From NCBI RefSeq assembly GCF_002920575.1, contig NZ_PQSQ01000007.1, forward strand, positions 62,001 to 126,000: a stretch of 64,000 nt of DNA. The letters are read 5' to 3'. How positions within the stretch are numbered: position 1 is the stretch's first letter; each line of letters opens with the position of its first letter. Both the position numbers and the translations under genes were made by a program. This stretch comes from Streptomyces sp. Ru73 (GTDB lineage Bacteria > Actinomycetota > Actinomycetes > Streptomycetales > Streptomycetaceae). The notes under the pieces were generated by a model that was not told the DNA's origin, searched no databases, and saw only the letters and a list, made by a program, of their open reading frames with translations. Shown in pieces: positions 15,029 through 23,781 of this stretch.

Positions 15029-15367
15029 TCAGGCGAGTTCCGCCTTGAGCCACTCCAGGACGTCACGCGTCACCGGGTCGGTGATGTCGTTGAACTCGTC
15101 GTGCTTGCCGAGGTACTTGGCCACGTACGGGCACACCGGCACGATGCGCTTGCCGGCGGCGTGTACGTCGGTGAGGGCCTGGCGCACGAGCAGGGACGCG
15201 AGGCCCCGGCCGGCGAAGGCGTCGTCGATGACGGTGTGGTGGAAGATTCGCTGGTCGCCGCGGTCGCGGTACTCGGCGTAGCCCACGGCCGTGCCGCCGA
15301 GCAGGATGTCGTACCGGTGCGCGGCGTCGTTCCGCTCGACGGTGGGAGTGTCGTCAGGCTGGGTCAC
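15029..15367 (-). CDS. GNAT-fold N-acetyltransferase (PF14542, YjdJ type)
   Basis: A 112-residue short GNAT protein. The core reads GYAEYRDRGDQRIFHHTVIDDAFAGRGLASLLVRQAL, with the acetyl-CoA loop AGRGLA, then KRIVPVCPYVAKYL. This is the compact YjdJ/Gtt family, usually 90-110 residues. The GTG at 15367 is preferred for its GAAAGGCAG site; the frame could extend to a GTG at 15391. It lies 60 bp downstream of the pirin gene and may share its transcript. The substrate is unknown. Confidence 0.8.
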   Translation of the reverse strand: MTQPDDTPTVERNDAAHRYDILLGGTAVGYAEYRDRGDQRIFHHTVIDDAFAGRGLASLLVRQALTDVHAAGKRIVPVCPYVAKYLGKHDEFNDITDPVTRDVLEWLKAELA

Positions 15368-15427
15368 GGGATGCTGCCTTTCGGTGGGCACTGGAGCACT
15401 GGGACGGTACGTCAGCGGGGCAGTGGA

Positions 15428-16408
15428 TCAGCGGCGTGGCGGGTTGGCGCGCGGGGCGAGGGTCGCGTTGGGCAGGGCGGGAGCGGGGAGGCGTTCCCCC
15501 TCGTAGCCGTCGACGGTGCCGAAGCGGTCGGAGGCGGCCTGCCACTCCTCCCGCGCCCGGACGATGTCCTCGTGGCTGCCGCCGATGAAGTTCCACCACA
15601 TGACGATCTCCTCCTCGAACGGCACTCCGCCGAGCAGCACCGTCCGGGCGGTGTCGTCCGAGGCGTTCTCCAGTGTCAGGGTGGTGTGGCCGGTGGTGAC
15701 GTACCCCAGTTCCGCAGGGCGGAGCGGGCGGCCGGCCAGACGCACCTCACCCTGGTCGACGAGGAGGCCGTGCTCGAAGGCGGGGCCGACGGCGAGGGTG
15801 GTCGTGCTGTGCGGTGCGAGGGTGATCTCGGCGCCGAGCAGCGGTGTGAACGTCCGTACCGGGGAAGCGGCACCGGCGAGCGAGCCGAGGAACACCCTGA
15901 TCTCGGCCCCGCCGACCGGTACGGGAGCAGGCACGTAGTGCTGGAAGTCCCGTGCGGCGTCCCGGTGTTCGCCGGGCAGTGCCACCCACAGCTGCACGCC
16001 GTGCAGGACGGTGGTGCGTGCGGTGGAGACCTCCGAATGGCTGATCCCGTGTCCGCCCGTCATGAGGTTCAGCTCGCCCGGCCGTACGAACGCGTGGCTG
16101 CCCAGGCTGTCGCGGTGCTCGATCTCCCCGCTGAACAGCCAGCTCACCGTCTGCAGCCCGGTGTGCGGATGCGGCGCGACGACCATGCCGCCCGTCTCGG
16201 CGACGTCGTCGGGGCCGTAGTGGTCGGCGAAGCACCAGGCGCCGATGAGTGTCCGGGCGCGCTGCGGCAGCGTACGGCGTACCGTCATCGCCCGGGGGCC
16301 GCCCAGGGGGACGGCACGCGGGGAGAGGACTTCCACCTCGGGCCCCGGGCTGTCACCGCTCGGCGCCCCGCGGCGCAATCCGGCGCGCTCCGCCTCGACG
16401 TTGCTCAC
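15428..16408 (-). CDS. Pirin family protein
   Basis: A 326-residue bicupin of the pirin family (iron-binding; quercetinase-like or redox-sensing). The metal site region is visible in PHPHTGLQTVSWLF and IEHRDSLGS, followed by GGHGISHSE. A C-terminal pirin_C domain contains FEEEIVMWWNFIGG. The GTG at 16408 has GGGAGG upstream. The gene follows phzF on the same strand after a 111-base gap that contains a short dyad, suggesting its own regulation. It is probably an oxidative or electrophile-stress protein (inference). Confidence 0.88.
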   Translation of the reverse strand: MSNVEAERAGLRRGAPSGDSPGPEVEVLSPRAVPLGGPRAMTVRRTLPQRARTLIGAWCFADHYGPDDVAETGGMVVAPHPHTGLQTVSWLFSGEIEHRDSLGSHAFVRPGELNLMTGGHGISHSEVSTARTTVLHGVQLWVALPGEHRDAARDFQHYVPAPVPVGGAEIRVFLGSLAGAASPVRTFTPLLGAEITLAPHSTTTLAVGPAFEHGLLVDQGEVRLAGRPLRPAELGYVTTGHTTLTLENASDDTARTVLLGGVPFEEEIVMWWNFIGGSHEDIVRAREEWQAASDRFGTVDGYEGERLPAPALPNATLAPRANPPRR

Positions 16409-16433
16409 CACGTCTCGCCTCCCGACACCATAA

Positions 16434-16449
16434 TGTTGCATGTTCAACA
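16434..16449 (-). promoter_or_regulatory. Dyad upstream of the pirin gene
   Basis: TGTTGCATGTTCAACA has 5-base inverted arms (TGTTG/CAACA) and is A/T-rich in a GC-rich context, 26 bases upstream of the pirin start. It is the right size for a MarR-type repressor site; no such regulator gene lies next to it. Confidence 0.35.
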
Positions 16450-16519
16450 AGATTCGTACCGATCATAGCCCCGACTGCCGCGGAACGCGCCTGCCCCGCT
16501 CAGCCGCGTCCCGTCGCGG

Positions 16520-17383
16520 TCATTCGGTGATCGGCACGGCGTGGCCCGTGACGCGCACGCGGGCGTCGTCCGGGGCGACCTCGACGAGGAGATCGCTGGG
16601 CCGGCCCATGTCCTCGCCCTGGCGGACGGTGAGCGCACCGGCCGTGGGCACCAGGCCGAGTGTGCGCAGGTAGCCGCCGAACGCGGCGGCCGCAGCGCCG
16701 GTCGCGGGGTCCTCGACGACACCGCCGACGGGGAACGGGTCCCGGGCGTGGAAGCGGCTGTCGCTCTCGCGCCGGACCAGGTGCACCGTCGTCCAGCCGT
16801 GGTCCCGCATGATGCCGGCCAGGGCCTCGAAGTCGTAGTCGAGCTCCGCCAGCCGGGCGCGGGAACGGGCCGCGAGGATCAGGTGCTCGTTGCCGCCGAA
16901 GGCCACGTGCGGCGGCAGTGCCGGGTCGAGGTCGGCGTAGTCCCATCGCAACGCCGCGAGGGTGGCGTCCAGCTCGGCGGTCCGTGCCGGACGGGAGTGG
17001 GTGGGGACGCTGGTGAGCGTCGCCCGCACGGCGCCCTGCTCATCGGCCGCTGTGTGGACGTCGATCTCGCCGGCCGGGGTGTCGAAGGTCAAGTCACCGG
17101 GGCCGATGCAGCCGGCGAGGGCCACCGCCGTGGCGACGGTGGCATGGCCGCAGAAGGCGACCTCGGCGAGCGGGCTGAAGTAGCGGAGCGTGAACCGGCG
17201 CCGCTGGTCGTCGCGGGAGGTGAGGAACGCGGTCTCGGAGTACCCGACGTCGGCGGCGATGGCCGGCATCTCCTCGTCGGTGAGTGCCGCCGCATCGAGG
17301 ACGACGCCGGCCGGGTTCCCGCCGCCGGGGTGAGAGGTGAACGCCGCGTAGCGCAGGACGGTAACGGTCGTGGAGGACGTCAT
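16520..17383 (-). CDS. PhzF-family isomerase
   Basis: A 287-residue PhzF/DapF-fold protein. It shows the N-terminal FTSHPGGGNPAGVVLD, the catalytic Glu in GYSETAFL (residue about 50), FCGHATVATA, and the second-domain DPATGAAAAAFGGYL. Family members isomerise or epimerise small acids, as in phenazine synthesis, but most genomic copies have unknown substrates. It is divergent from a LysR gene at 17476, which may control it. The ATG at 17383 begins directly at the conserved N-terminal strand. Confidence 0.88.
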   Translation of the reverse strand: MTSSTTVTVLRYAAFTSHPGGGNPAGVVLDAAALTDEEMPAIAADVGYSETAFLTSRDDQRRRFTLRYFSPLAEVAFCGHATVATAVALAGCIGPGDLTFDTPAGEIDVHTAADEQGAVRATLTSVPTHSRPARTAELDATLAALRWDYADLDPALPPHVAFGGNEHLILAARSRARLAELDYDFEALAGIMRDHGWTTVHLVRRESDSRFHARDPFPVGGVVEDPATGAAAAAFGGYLRTLGLVPTAGALTVRQGEDMGRPSDLLVEVAPDDARVRVTGHAVPITE

Positions 17384-17475
17384 GCCGTCATGCTCCCGCC
17401 CCGCACCGCATCATGGCCAACGATGGTTTTGGATGAGAGTCATCGAATACCGTAATGGCTTGCTAGTGTCCGGGC
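17384..17475. promoter_or_regulatory. Divergent phzF/lysR promoter region
   Basis: The 92-base gap contains ATGGTTTTGGATGAGAGTCA (about 17420-17439) and CGAATACCG, A/T-rich relative to the surroundings. A -10-like TAGTGT lies just before the lysR ATG. LysR regulators usually bind such divergent gaps; no exact T-N11-A site stands out. Confidence 0.3.
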
Positions 17476-18366
17476 ATGGACACCCGGCTGCTGCAGACCT
17501 TCACCGCACTCGCCAGGACCGGCAGCTTCACCGGTGCGGCCGCTGAGCTGCAGCTCGCGCAGTCCACGGTCACGGTGCAGATCAAGGCCCTCGAAAAGGC
17601 GCTGGGTGCCCGGCTCTTCGACCGGCTCACCAAGGGCGCACGGCTCACCGAGGCGGGCCGGCGGATGCTGACCCTGGCCGAGGAGGTCCTGGAGGCCGAG
17701 TCACGGTTGTTCGCGGCCGCCGCCGAGGACGGCCCCGTGACGGGGACGGTGGTGGTGGGGGCGGGGGAGACCCTGTGCTCGGCCCACCTGCCCGCCGTGA
17801 TCACCGCGCTGCGCACCCGCCACCCGGAGGTGGAGGTGCATCTGCAGCCGTGCAGCACCGCCTCCGCACTGGAGGGGCTGCGGGCGGGACGGCTGGACTG
17901 CGCTCTGCTGCTGGAGGAACGGGTCGACCATCCGGACGTGGCAGCTCAGCGCATCGCCGCTCAGTCGCTGGTCCTGTTGTGCGCCCCCGGACATCCCCTC
18001 GCCGGCCGTGAAAAGCCCGTCTCCTGGCGGGAGTTGGCGCGTGAGAGCTTCTTCCTCCACGAAGAGGGGTGCTCGTACAGCGACTGGCTCGCCCAACGCC
18101 TGCTGGCCGTCGCCGGGGCCAGGCCCCGCCTGACCCGTTTCGGCGGCATCGAAGCCACCCGCTCGTGCGTGGCGGCCGGACTGGGCCTCACCGTTCTGCC
18201 GCGCGCCAATGTCGCCGAGGCGCTGCGCGACGGCCGCCTCACCGTAGTACCGGGCCCCGCCCTCCCGGATGTCTCCATCCACCTGGCACGCCATCGCCGC
18301 CGCCACCCCTCCCGCGCGGCGCGGGCCGTCGCGAGCCAGGTCGTACGGCACTTCCGTAGCGACTGA
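17476..18366 (+). CDS. LysR family transcriptional regulator
   Basis: A 296-residue LysR protein. The N-terminal winged helix is textbook (LLQTFTALARTGSFTGAAAELQLAQSTVTVQIKALEKALGARLFDR), followed by the linker helix and a periplasmic-binding-like effector domain (GTVVVGAGETLCSAHLPAVI to residue about 290). It is divergent from phzF and probably controls it. The effector is unknown. Confidence 0.92.
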   Translation: MDTRLLQTFTALARTGSFTGAAAELQLAQSTVTVQIKALEKALGARLFDRLTKGARLTEAGRRMLTLAEEVLEAESRLFAAAAEDGPVTGTVVVGAGETLCSAHLPAVITALRTRHPEVEVHLQPCSTASALEGLRAGRLDCALLLEERVDHPDVAAQRIAAQSLVLLCAPGHPLAGREKPVSWRELARESFFLHEEGCSYSDWLAQRLLAVAGARPRLTRFGGIEATRSCVAAGLGLTVLPRANVAEALRDGRLTVVPGPALPDVSIHLARHRRRHPSRAARAVASQVVRHFRSD

Positions 18367-18395
18367 AGCCGCCGTTCACCAGGCGTTTCCGCGGT

Positions 18396-19322
18396 TCAGC
18401 GAGTTTCGCCCTGGGCCACTTCCACGTCGTGGTGGAAGTCGAGCACACCGGTGGCCGCGGTGGTGGCCGAGATGGCCGTGCAGGCCAGGAGCAGGAGGCA
18501 GACCCACGAGGCGATGCGGGGTGCGCGCGGAGCGGACAGCAGGGCAGCGACGCGCTGGGGGACCGGGCCGGCCGTGGCGGCGGGGGTGAAGGACGGCCGC
18601 TCGGTACGGCCCTGCCGGGTGGCGAGCGCGGCCCGGCCGATCGCCTGCGCGGTCAGGCGCCGGTCGCCGACGGTGCGGGCCGCCGCTTCATCGGCCGCGC
18701 GCTCCGCCGCCAGCCGGATCGCGTCGCGGGTGGCACGCAGTGCGGGGTGGCAGTGGGCTGCGAGGTCGGCGGCGGCCAGGAAGTAGTGGTGACCGCCGCG
18801 GTTGTGGGCGCGTTCGTGGGCGAAGAGCGCCTGGCGTTCGGCGGCGGAGAGGCTGCGGAGCATGCCGGTGGTGACGACGATGCGGTGCGGCCGGCCGGGC
18901 AGCGCGTACGCGTCGGGGTGGGGCGACTGCACGACGCACAGGTCACCGGCGGCGGGGCGGACGCCGGCCTCGGCCCGCGCGGTGCGGAAGGCCCGGGTCT
19001 GGCGCAGTCCCCAGCGGGCGAGGGACCAGGTGCAGAGGGTCAGCGCGCCGGCGGACAGCGCGGCCGCCGGGACGACGACCAGGTCGGAGGCGGTGTGCAG
19101 GGGGTGGATCAGTTTGCCGAGTGCCGCGAAGAACGGCAGCTTCAGCAGGCCGGTCAGGACGAAGGCGCCGAGCGCGGCCAGGGAGCAGCCGGACAGGGTG
19201 AGCGCCGCGCAGGTCAGCGCCCACAGCGCCGCGGTCGGCGCGAGGCGGTCCAGGACGCGCCGGGTCAGCGGCCGGAGGGCGAAGGGGAGCAGCAGGGGCA
19301 GGAGGAGCAGGGCGGTGGTCAT
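18396..19322 (-). CDS. M56-family membrane metallopeptidase (BlaR1/MecR1-like)
   Basis: A 308-residue membrane protease. Hydrophobic segments lie at about residues 3-20, 30-60, 75-105 and 275-300. The zinc motif is intact in FAHERAHNRGGHH (HExxH as HERAH). It has no C-terminal penicillin-binding sensor domain, as is usual for the short Streptomyces members. Its ATG overlaps the blaI stop (ATGA), so the two are coupled. In the family, activation leads to cleavage of the BlaI-type repressor. Confidence 0.9.
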   Translation of the reverse strand: MTTALLLLPLLLPFALRPLTRRVLDRLAPTAALWALTCAALTLSGCSLAALGAFVLTGLLKLPFFAALGKLIHPLHTASDLVVVPAAALSAGALTLCTWSLARWGLRQTRAFRTARAEAGVRPAAGDLCVVQSPHPDAYALPGRPHRIVVTTGMLRSLSAAERQALFAHERAHNRGGHHYFLAAADLAAHCHPALRATRDAIRLAAERAADEAAARTVGDRRLTAQAIGRAALATRQGRTERPSFTPAATAGPVPQRVAALLSAPRAPRIASWVCLLLLACTAISATTAATGVLDFHHDVEVAQGETR

Positions 19323-19690
19323 TGGCCGTTCTCCTCCAGGAGCCGGCGCAGCAGCTGCTCGTCGTCGGTGCTGAGCTGTGCGACGAAGCGGGCGAGGACG
19401 GTCTCCCGGTCGGTGTCGCGGGCCAGCTCGGAGTGCATGCGCCGGGCGGTCAGGCCGGGGCCGTCCTGGACGGGGGAGTAGGCGTAGCCGCGGCCCTGCC
19501 GCTGACGGCGGACGATGCCCTTGTCGTGCAGGCGGGACAGGATCGTCGTCACCGTCGTGCGGGCCAGTCCGGACGCCAGCTCGGCCTGCACCTGCGCGGG
19601 GGTGAGCGGGGTGCCGGTCGCCCACAGGGCGGCCATGACGGCGGCCTCCAGCTCACCGGCCGGCCGGCGTTCGTCCTTCGCTCCGGTCAT
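19319..19690 (-). CDS. BlaI/MecI-family repressor
   Basis: A 123-residue winged-helix repressor (PF03965). It shows AVMAALWATGTPLTPAQVQAEL, the recognition region LARTTVTTILSRLHDKGIVRR, and a C-terminal dimerisation helix ending LLRRLLEENGQ. It is coupled to the M56 protease gene. Two tandem dyads upstream at 19715-19751 fit as its own operators. Confidence 0.92.
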   Translation of the reverse strand: MTGAKDERRPAGELEAAVMAALWATGTPLTPAQVQAELASGLARTTVTTILSRLHDKGIVRRQRQGRGYAYSPVQDGPGLTARRMHSELARDTDRETVLARFVAQLSTDDEQLLRRLLEENGQ

Positions 19691-19714
19691 GGAAACGTCC
19701 TTCGCTCTGCTATC

Positions 19715-19751
19715 GTCTACAGCTCAGTAGACCGTCTACATCATTGTAGTC
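19715..19751. promoter_or_regulatory. Tandem BlaI-type operators
   Basis: Two dyads lie one base apart: GTCTAC-N6-GTAGAC (19715-19732) and GTCTAC-N6-GTAGTC (19734-19751). The TAC/GTA cores match the known BlaI/MecI box style (TACA...TGTA). They sit between blaI and the divergent dedA operon, so both could be repressed. Confidence 0.75.
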
Positions 19752-19808
19752 GGTCGTCGGATGTCAGCCCTCACATCCGATCGTCCAGGAAGCAAGGAAA
19801 CCTCGGCG

Positions 19809-20321
19809 ATGACCCCACCCGTACATCTGGCATCGCAGCTCGCCGTCAACCTGCTCGACGTACGGTCCCTGCTGACCGCCTTCGGCGTGCTCGGCGTCGG
19901 TGTGGTGCTGTTCGCCGAGACCGGCCTGCTCATCGGCTTCTTCCTGCCGGGCGACTCCCTGCTGTTCACCGCGGGACTGCTGTGCAGCGGGGCCGCCGGC
20001 AGCGGAACGCAGCCGGCGCTCGTCCCCCTGCTCGTCACCGCAGCGGCCGGCACCCTCGCCGGCTCGCAGTGCGGCTACCTGCTGGACCGCAAGGCGGGCG
20101 GCGCCCTGCCGGCCCGCAGCCGGTCGCCCCGGCTGCGCGAAGGAGCACGCCGGGCGGAAGAACTGCTGGCACGCTACGGGCACGCCAAGGCCATCGTGCT
20201 CGCGCGGTTCGTGCCGGTCGTGCGTACCGTGCCCAACCCCATGGCGGGCGCCCTGGGCGTACCGGCGCGGACGCAGGCGGCGCAGGCCACGCAGGCACCG
20301 GCCGAGGAGGCGCGCGGATGA
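19809..20321 (+). CDS. DedA-family membrane protein, C-terminally truncated
   Basis: A 170-residue DedA/VTT protein (undecaprenyl-phosphate or lipid flippase family). It has the characteristic FAETGLLIGFFLPGDSLLFTAG, a GSQCGYLLDRKAG segment, and HAKAIVLARFVPVVRTVPNPMAGA. Full-length members continue for another 40-50 residues with two more membrane segments. Here the protein stops after a short polar tail (ARTQAAQATQAPAEEARG), so the last helices are missing. The ATG at 19809 has AAGGAAA upstream. It overlaps the PAP2 gene by ATGA. Confidence 0.8.
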   Translation: MTPPVHLASQLAVNLLDVRSLLTAFGVLGVGVVLFAETGLLIGFFLPGDSLLFTAGLLCSGAAGSGTQPALVPLLVTAAAGTLAGSQCGYLLDRKAGGALPARSRSPRLREGARRAEELLARYGHAKAIVLARFVPVVRTVPNPMAGALGVPARTQAAQATQAPAEEARG

Positions 20322-20923
20322 GCCCCGGCTTCAACGGCGCCGTCATCGACGGCCCGGCCTACACGGACGTGGTGGGACTCGCACAGCACTCGCCCGCCTG
20401 GCTCGACACGGCGGTCACGGTCTGGTCGACGTACGGCCTGCTGCTCTTCCTCGTCCTGATGGCCGTGGGCTGGTGGCGCGCACGGTACCGGAGCGCGGCG
20501 GCCGCGCTGACGGCCCTGGCCGCACCCGCGGTCGTGGCCATGGCGTACGCGGTGAACTCAGGGCTGAAGCTGATCGTGCGGGAGGACCGGCCCTGCCAGT
20601 CCCTGCACGTCATCACGCTGGAGGCGTGCCCGGCTCCCGGGGACTGGTCCTTCCCCAGCAACCACGCCGCCATCGCCGCGGCGGCCGCCGTCATCCTGCT
20701 GTACGTCTCCCGCCGGCTCGGCGCCGTCGCCGTGATCGCCGCCTGCGCGATGACGGCCTCCCGCGTCTGGGTCGGCGCACACTATCCGCACGACGCCCTC
20801 GCAGGGGCCCTGGTCGGTGCCTTCCTCGCCCTGCTCGCCGGCCTCGCGCTGCGCCGCGGGCCGACAGCCCTGATCCAGCGCATCACCGCCACCCGGCTGC
20901 GGCCATTCCTGCTGGCGTCGTGA
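20318..20923 (+). CDS. PAP2-superfamily phosphatase
   Basis: A 201-residue integral-membrane PAP2 phosphatase, probably acting on lipid or undecaprenyl pyrophosphate. All three motifs are visible: KLIVREDRP (motif 1), SFPSNHAA (motif 2, with His) and SRVWVGAHYPHD (motif 3). It starts in an ATGA overlap with dedA, and its stop overlaps the GTG of the next PAP2 gene. The pairing of DedA with PAP2 fits recycling of undecaprenyl phosphate. Confidence 0.9.
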   Translation: MSPGFNGAVIDGPAYTDVVGLAQHSPAWLDTAVTVWSTYGLLLFLVLMAVGWWRARYRSAAAALTALAAPAVVAMAYAVNSGLKLIVREDRPCQSLHVITLEACPAPGDWSFPSNHAAIAAAAAVILLYVSRRLGAVAVIAACAMTASRVWVGAHYPHDALAGALVGAFLALLAGLALRRGPTALIQRITATRLRPFLLAS

Positions 20924-21643
20924 ACCCCGCGGACGCCGCCGCCCGCGCGGGCCGGACGGGGCTCGCGGCACTGGCGGCGTTCGGTGCGACGGCCCTCGTC
21001 ATGGCCGGCGGGGGCGGTGCGCCGCTCCCCGGCGACCGGGCCCTGCTGGACTGGTCGGCGGCACACCGCCCGCCCACCGCACTGACGGCGGCCCGGGCAC
21101 TCACCGACACCGCGACGGGCGCCCGCCCGTACGTCCTCGCCCCTGCTCGCGGCGCTCGTCATCGGCCGCACCGTGCGGCAGCGGCTGCTCGCGGCCGTCT
21201 GCTGCCCGGCCCACCTCGGCGCCGGGCAGGCCGCGCGGTACGGCCTGATGACACTTCTCGCCCGGCCCCGCCCGCCCCACCGGGCCTGCGCGACGCACGC
21301 CTCGGGCTGGGCCTTCCCCTCCGGACACACCACGACGGCGGCCCTCACCGCCGAACTGCTCCTCCTCGCCGCCATCCTGCGCGTCCACCGCGGCAGAACC
21401 CCGCTCGCCGTCCTCGTCTGCTGCTGGGCCGGGCTGGTCGGCCTGACCCGTGTCCACCTCGGTGTGCACTGGCCGAGCGATGTCATCGGCGGCTGGCTCT
21501 TCGCCCTCGGATGGATCTTCGCCCTCGGCCGGCTCGGGCCGTGGACCTGCGGCACCGCCCTCCACCTGCGCCGTTCAACACCCACCGGACCCACCAGATC
21601 TTCTGCACCCACCGCACCACAGCCCCCGCCCGAAGGCACCTGA
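20920..21643 (+). pseudogene. Second PAP2 phosphatase, broken by a one-base frameshift
   Basis: From the GTG at 20920 the frame reads NPADAAARAGRTGLAALAAF... up to ATGARPYVLA. The continuation LLAALVIGRTVRQRLLAAV... and the catalytic motifs FPSGHTT and TRVHLGVHWPSD then lie in the +1 frame to 21643. The shift falls at the CCCC run at 21140-21143; removing one C restores a single 240-residue protein. It may be a sequencing indel or a real inactivation. If real, the N-terminal fragment lacks the active site. Confidence 0.75.
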
Positions 21644-21669
21644 GCGAGATGCAAGGCACGTGAGCGACG

Positions 21670-22332
21670 ATGCGCCACACGATCCTGGTCGTCGAGGACG
21701 ATCACGCGCTGCGTGACGTCCTCGTGCGCGGCCTGCGCGACGAAGACTTCGACACCCTGACCGCACCGGACGGTGCCACCGCCCTGCGGCTGGCCACCGG
21801 CGGCGTGGCCGCTGCCGTACTCGACGTCGGGCTGCCCGACGCGGACGGCCGGGACGTGTGCCAGGCGATGCGGGCGGGCGGGTTCCTCGCGCCCGTCGTC
21901 TTCCTGACCGCACACGACCGGCTCACCGACCGGCTGGCCGGGTTCTCCGCCGGCGGCGACGACTACCTGCCGAAACCGTTCCACCTCGTCGAACTCGCCG
22001 CACGCCTCCGGGCAGCCATCAAACGCGCGGGGCCCCGCCCCACCGCCGAGGCCGGCGACCTCGTCCTCGACCCGGCCCGGCACGGCTTCCTCGTCCACGG
22101 CACCCGGGTCGACCTCACCCCCACCGAATTCCGCCTGCTGGCCGCGCTCATCGCGGCCTCCGGCGACCTCGTGCGCCGCCGGGACCTCACCCGCGCGGCA
22201 TGGCCCGAAGGCGCCCGGGTCAGCGACAACACCCTCGACCAGTACCTGACCAGACTGCGCCGCAAACTGCGCGACGCGGGCGCAGGGCTGACACTGAGCA
22301 CCGCCCGCGGGGTCGGGCACCGGCTGTCATGA
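21670..22332 (+). CDS. OmpR-family response regulator
   Basis: A 220-residue regulator. The receiver domain shows VVEDDHALRD, the phospho-acceptor Asp in AAVLDVGLPDADG, the Thr in VVFLTAHD, and the Lys in YLPKPF. The C-terminal winged helix includes VDLTPTEFRLLAALI and DNTLDQYLTRLRRKL. Its stop overlaps the histidine kinase ATG (ATGA), forming a standard pair. It directly follows the PAP2 genes, so an envelope-related role is plausible. Confidence 0.93.
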   Translation: MRHTILVVEDDHALRDVLVRGLRDEDFDTLTAPDGATALRLATGGVAAAVLDVGLPDADGRDVCQAMRAGGFLAPVVFLTAHDRLTDRLAGFSAGGDDYLPKPFHLVELAARLRAAIKRAGPRPTAEAGDLVLDPARHGFLVHGTRVDLTPTEFRLLAALIAASGDLVRRRDLTRAAWPEGARVSDNTLDQYLTRLRRKLRDAGAGLTLSTARGVGHRLS

Positions 22333-23720
22333 AGTTCCCCGCGCGGCGGCCCCGCCTGCTCCCGCCGGCGCCGCGCACCCTGCGCGGCCGGCTCTCCCTG
22401 GCGGCGCTCACCACGGCAGCACTGGTGATGCTGCTCCTCACCGTGGCGTTCAACACCGTGGTACGCCAGCACCTGCAACGCCAGGCGGACGACGAGCTGC
22501 GCGCCCGCGCCACCGCCGTCGCCGCGACCGTCGACACCCGCGGCCCCGCCCCGCGCGTCCTCGAAGTCCCCGACGACACCCTGCTCGACACCAACGCCTG
22601 GATCTATGCCGACGACCGTCTCCTCGAACAACCGCCCTCCTCGGCGACCAGCCCGCTGACACGCACCGCCGCCACCCTCGCCCGGCAGGGCGGCCGGCGC
22701 TGCGTGACCGCGGGCGGGGACGACCCCGTACGGCTCTGCGTCCGGGCCGGACGCGCGCACGGGAGCGTGGTCACCGTCGTCACCGCGCTCTCCCTGTCGC
22801 CCTACGAGAGTTCGGCCGGCACCCTGCTCCTGGCCTCGCTCGTGCTCGACGCCGTGATGCTCCTCGGTACGTACCTCATCACGCAGCAGGCGGTCGGGCG
22901 CGCGCTGCGGCCGGTGAGCACCATGTCGGACCAGGCCACCCAGTGGAGCGCGGTGGCTTCGCAGGAGCGCTTCGGCGCCCTGGACCGGCCCCTCGAACTC
23001 GCCCGGCTGGGCGCCTCGCTGGACGCCCTCCTGGACCGCACCCGCGCGGTGCTGCGCCACGAACGGCGACTGACCGGGGAGCTCTCGCACGAACTGCGCA
23101 CGCCCCTCAGCCGGATCATCGCCGAACTGGACTGGTGGCAGATGCGCCCGCGCTCCGCGACCGAGACCCGGGCCGTCCACGACACCATCGCCGACGCCGC
23201 CCGGTCCATGCACACCATCTGCGACACACTGCTGCGGGACGCGCGGGACAACGCCACCACCGCACCCGGCACCGCGGACGTCCTGCCCACCCTGCGCCGT
23301 CTCACCGAAGCACTGCCGGCCCCGGCCCATGTGACGACCACCCTGACCGACCCCGGCCGGCCCGTACTGGCCGAAGTCATGCCCGCGCTGCTCGAACGCA
23401 TCGTCTGCCCCGTACTCGCCAACGCCCACCGGTACGCACGCTCCACCGTCACCGTGCTGACCAGCCAGGAGCCCGGTGGCGTGTGCATCGCGGTCACCGA
23501 CGACGGCCCCGGAGTACCACCCTCCTTCGCCGGCCGGCTCTTCCAGCCCGGCCGGCGCGCCGACCCCGGCGACGGGCACAGCGGAGCGGGCCTCGGCCTG
23601 CCGCTCGCCCGGCGCCTGGCGCGCTCCGCCGGCGGCGACGTGACCCACGACCCGGACCACGGCCCGGGAGCCCGCTTCCTGATCACCCTGCCGATGAGTT
23701 CCCACGCACCGGCACGTTGA
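22329..23720 (+). CDS. Sensor histidine kinase
   Basis: A 463-residue membrane kinase. Two membrane segments (about residues 20-42 and 160-182) flank an extracytoplasmic sensor loop of about 115 residues with two cysteines (RRCVT and RLCVR), followed by a HAMP-like linker. The H-box is LSHELRTPLSRI, the N-box NAHRYA, and the G-boxes DDGPGVPP and GAGLGLPLARRLA. It is coupled to the response regulator upstream. The two extracytoplasmic Cys may form a disulfide; the signal is unknown. Confidence 0.93.
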   Translation: MKFPARRPRLLPPAPRTLRGRLSLAALTTAALVMLLLTVAFNTVVRQHLQRQADDELRARATAVAATVDTRGPAPRVLEVPDDTLLDTNAWIYADDRLLEQPPSSATSPLTRTAATLARQGGRRCVTAGGDDPVRLCVRAGRAHGSVVTVVTALSLSPYESSAGTLLLASLVLDAVMLLGTYLITQQAVGRALRPVSTMSDQATQWSAVASQERFGALDRPLELARLGASLDALLDRTRAVLRHERRLTGELSHELRTPLSRIIAELDWWQMRPRSATETRAVHDTIADAARSMHTICDTLLRDARDNATTAPGTADVLPTLRRLTEALPAPAHVTTTLTDPGRPVLAEVMPALLERIVCPVLANAHRYARSTVTVLTSQEPGGVCIAVTDDGPGVPPSFAGRLFQPGRRADPGDGHSGAGLGLPLARRLARSAGGDVTHDPDHGPGARFLITLPMSSHAPAR

Positions 23721-23781
23721 CGCGTACGGCGGATGGCGTGGCCCTCGCGCGGCGCCGGCTCCCGACGTCCGGCTCCCGGTG

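Noticed and set aside
13617-15053. 478-codon minus-strand frame opposite the NCS1 permease
   Set aside because: Composition (Asp/Glu/Gly/His repeats) is the complement of membrane-protein codons; there is no ribosome-binding site.
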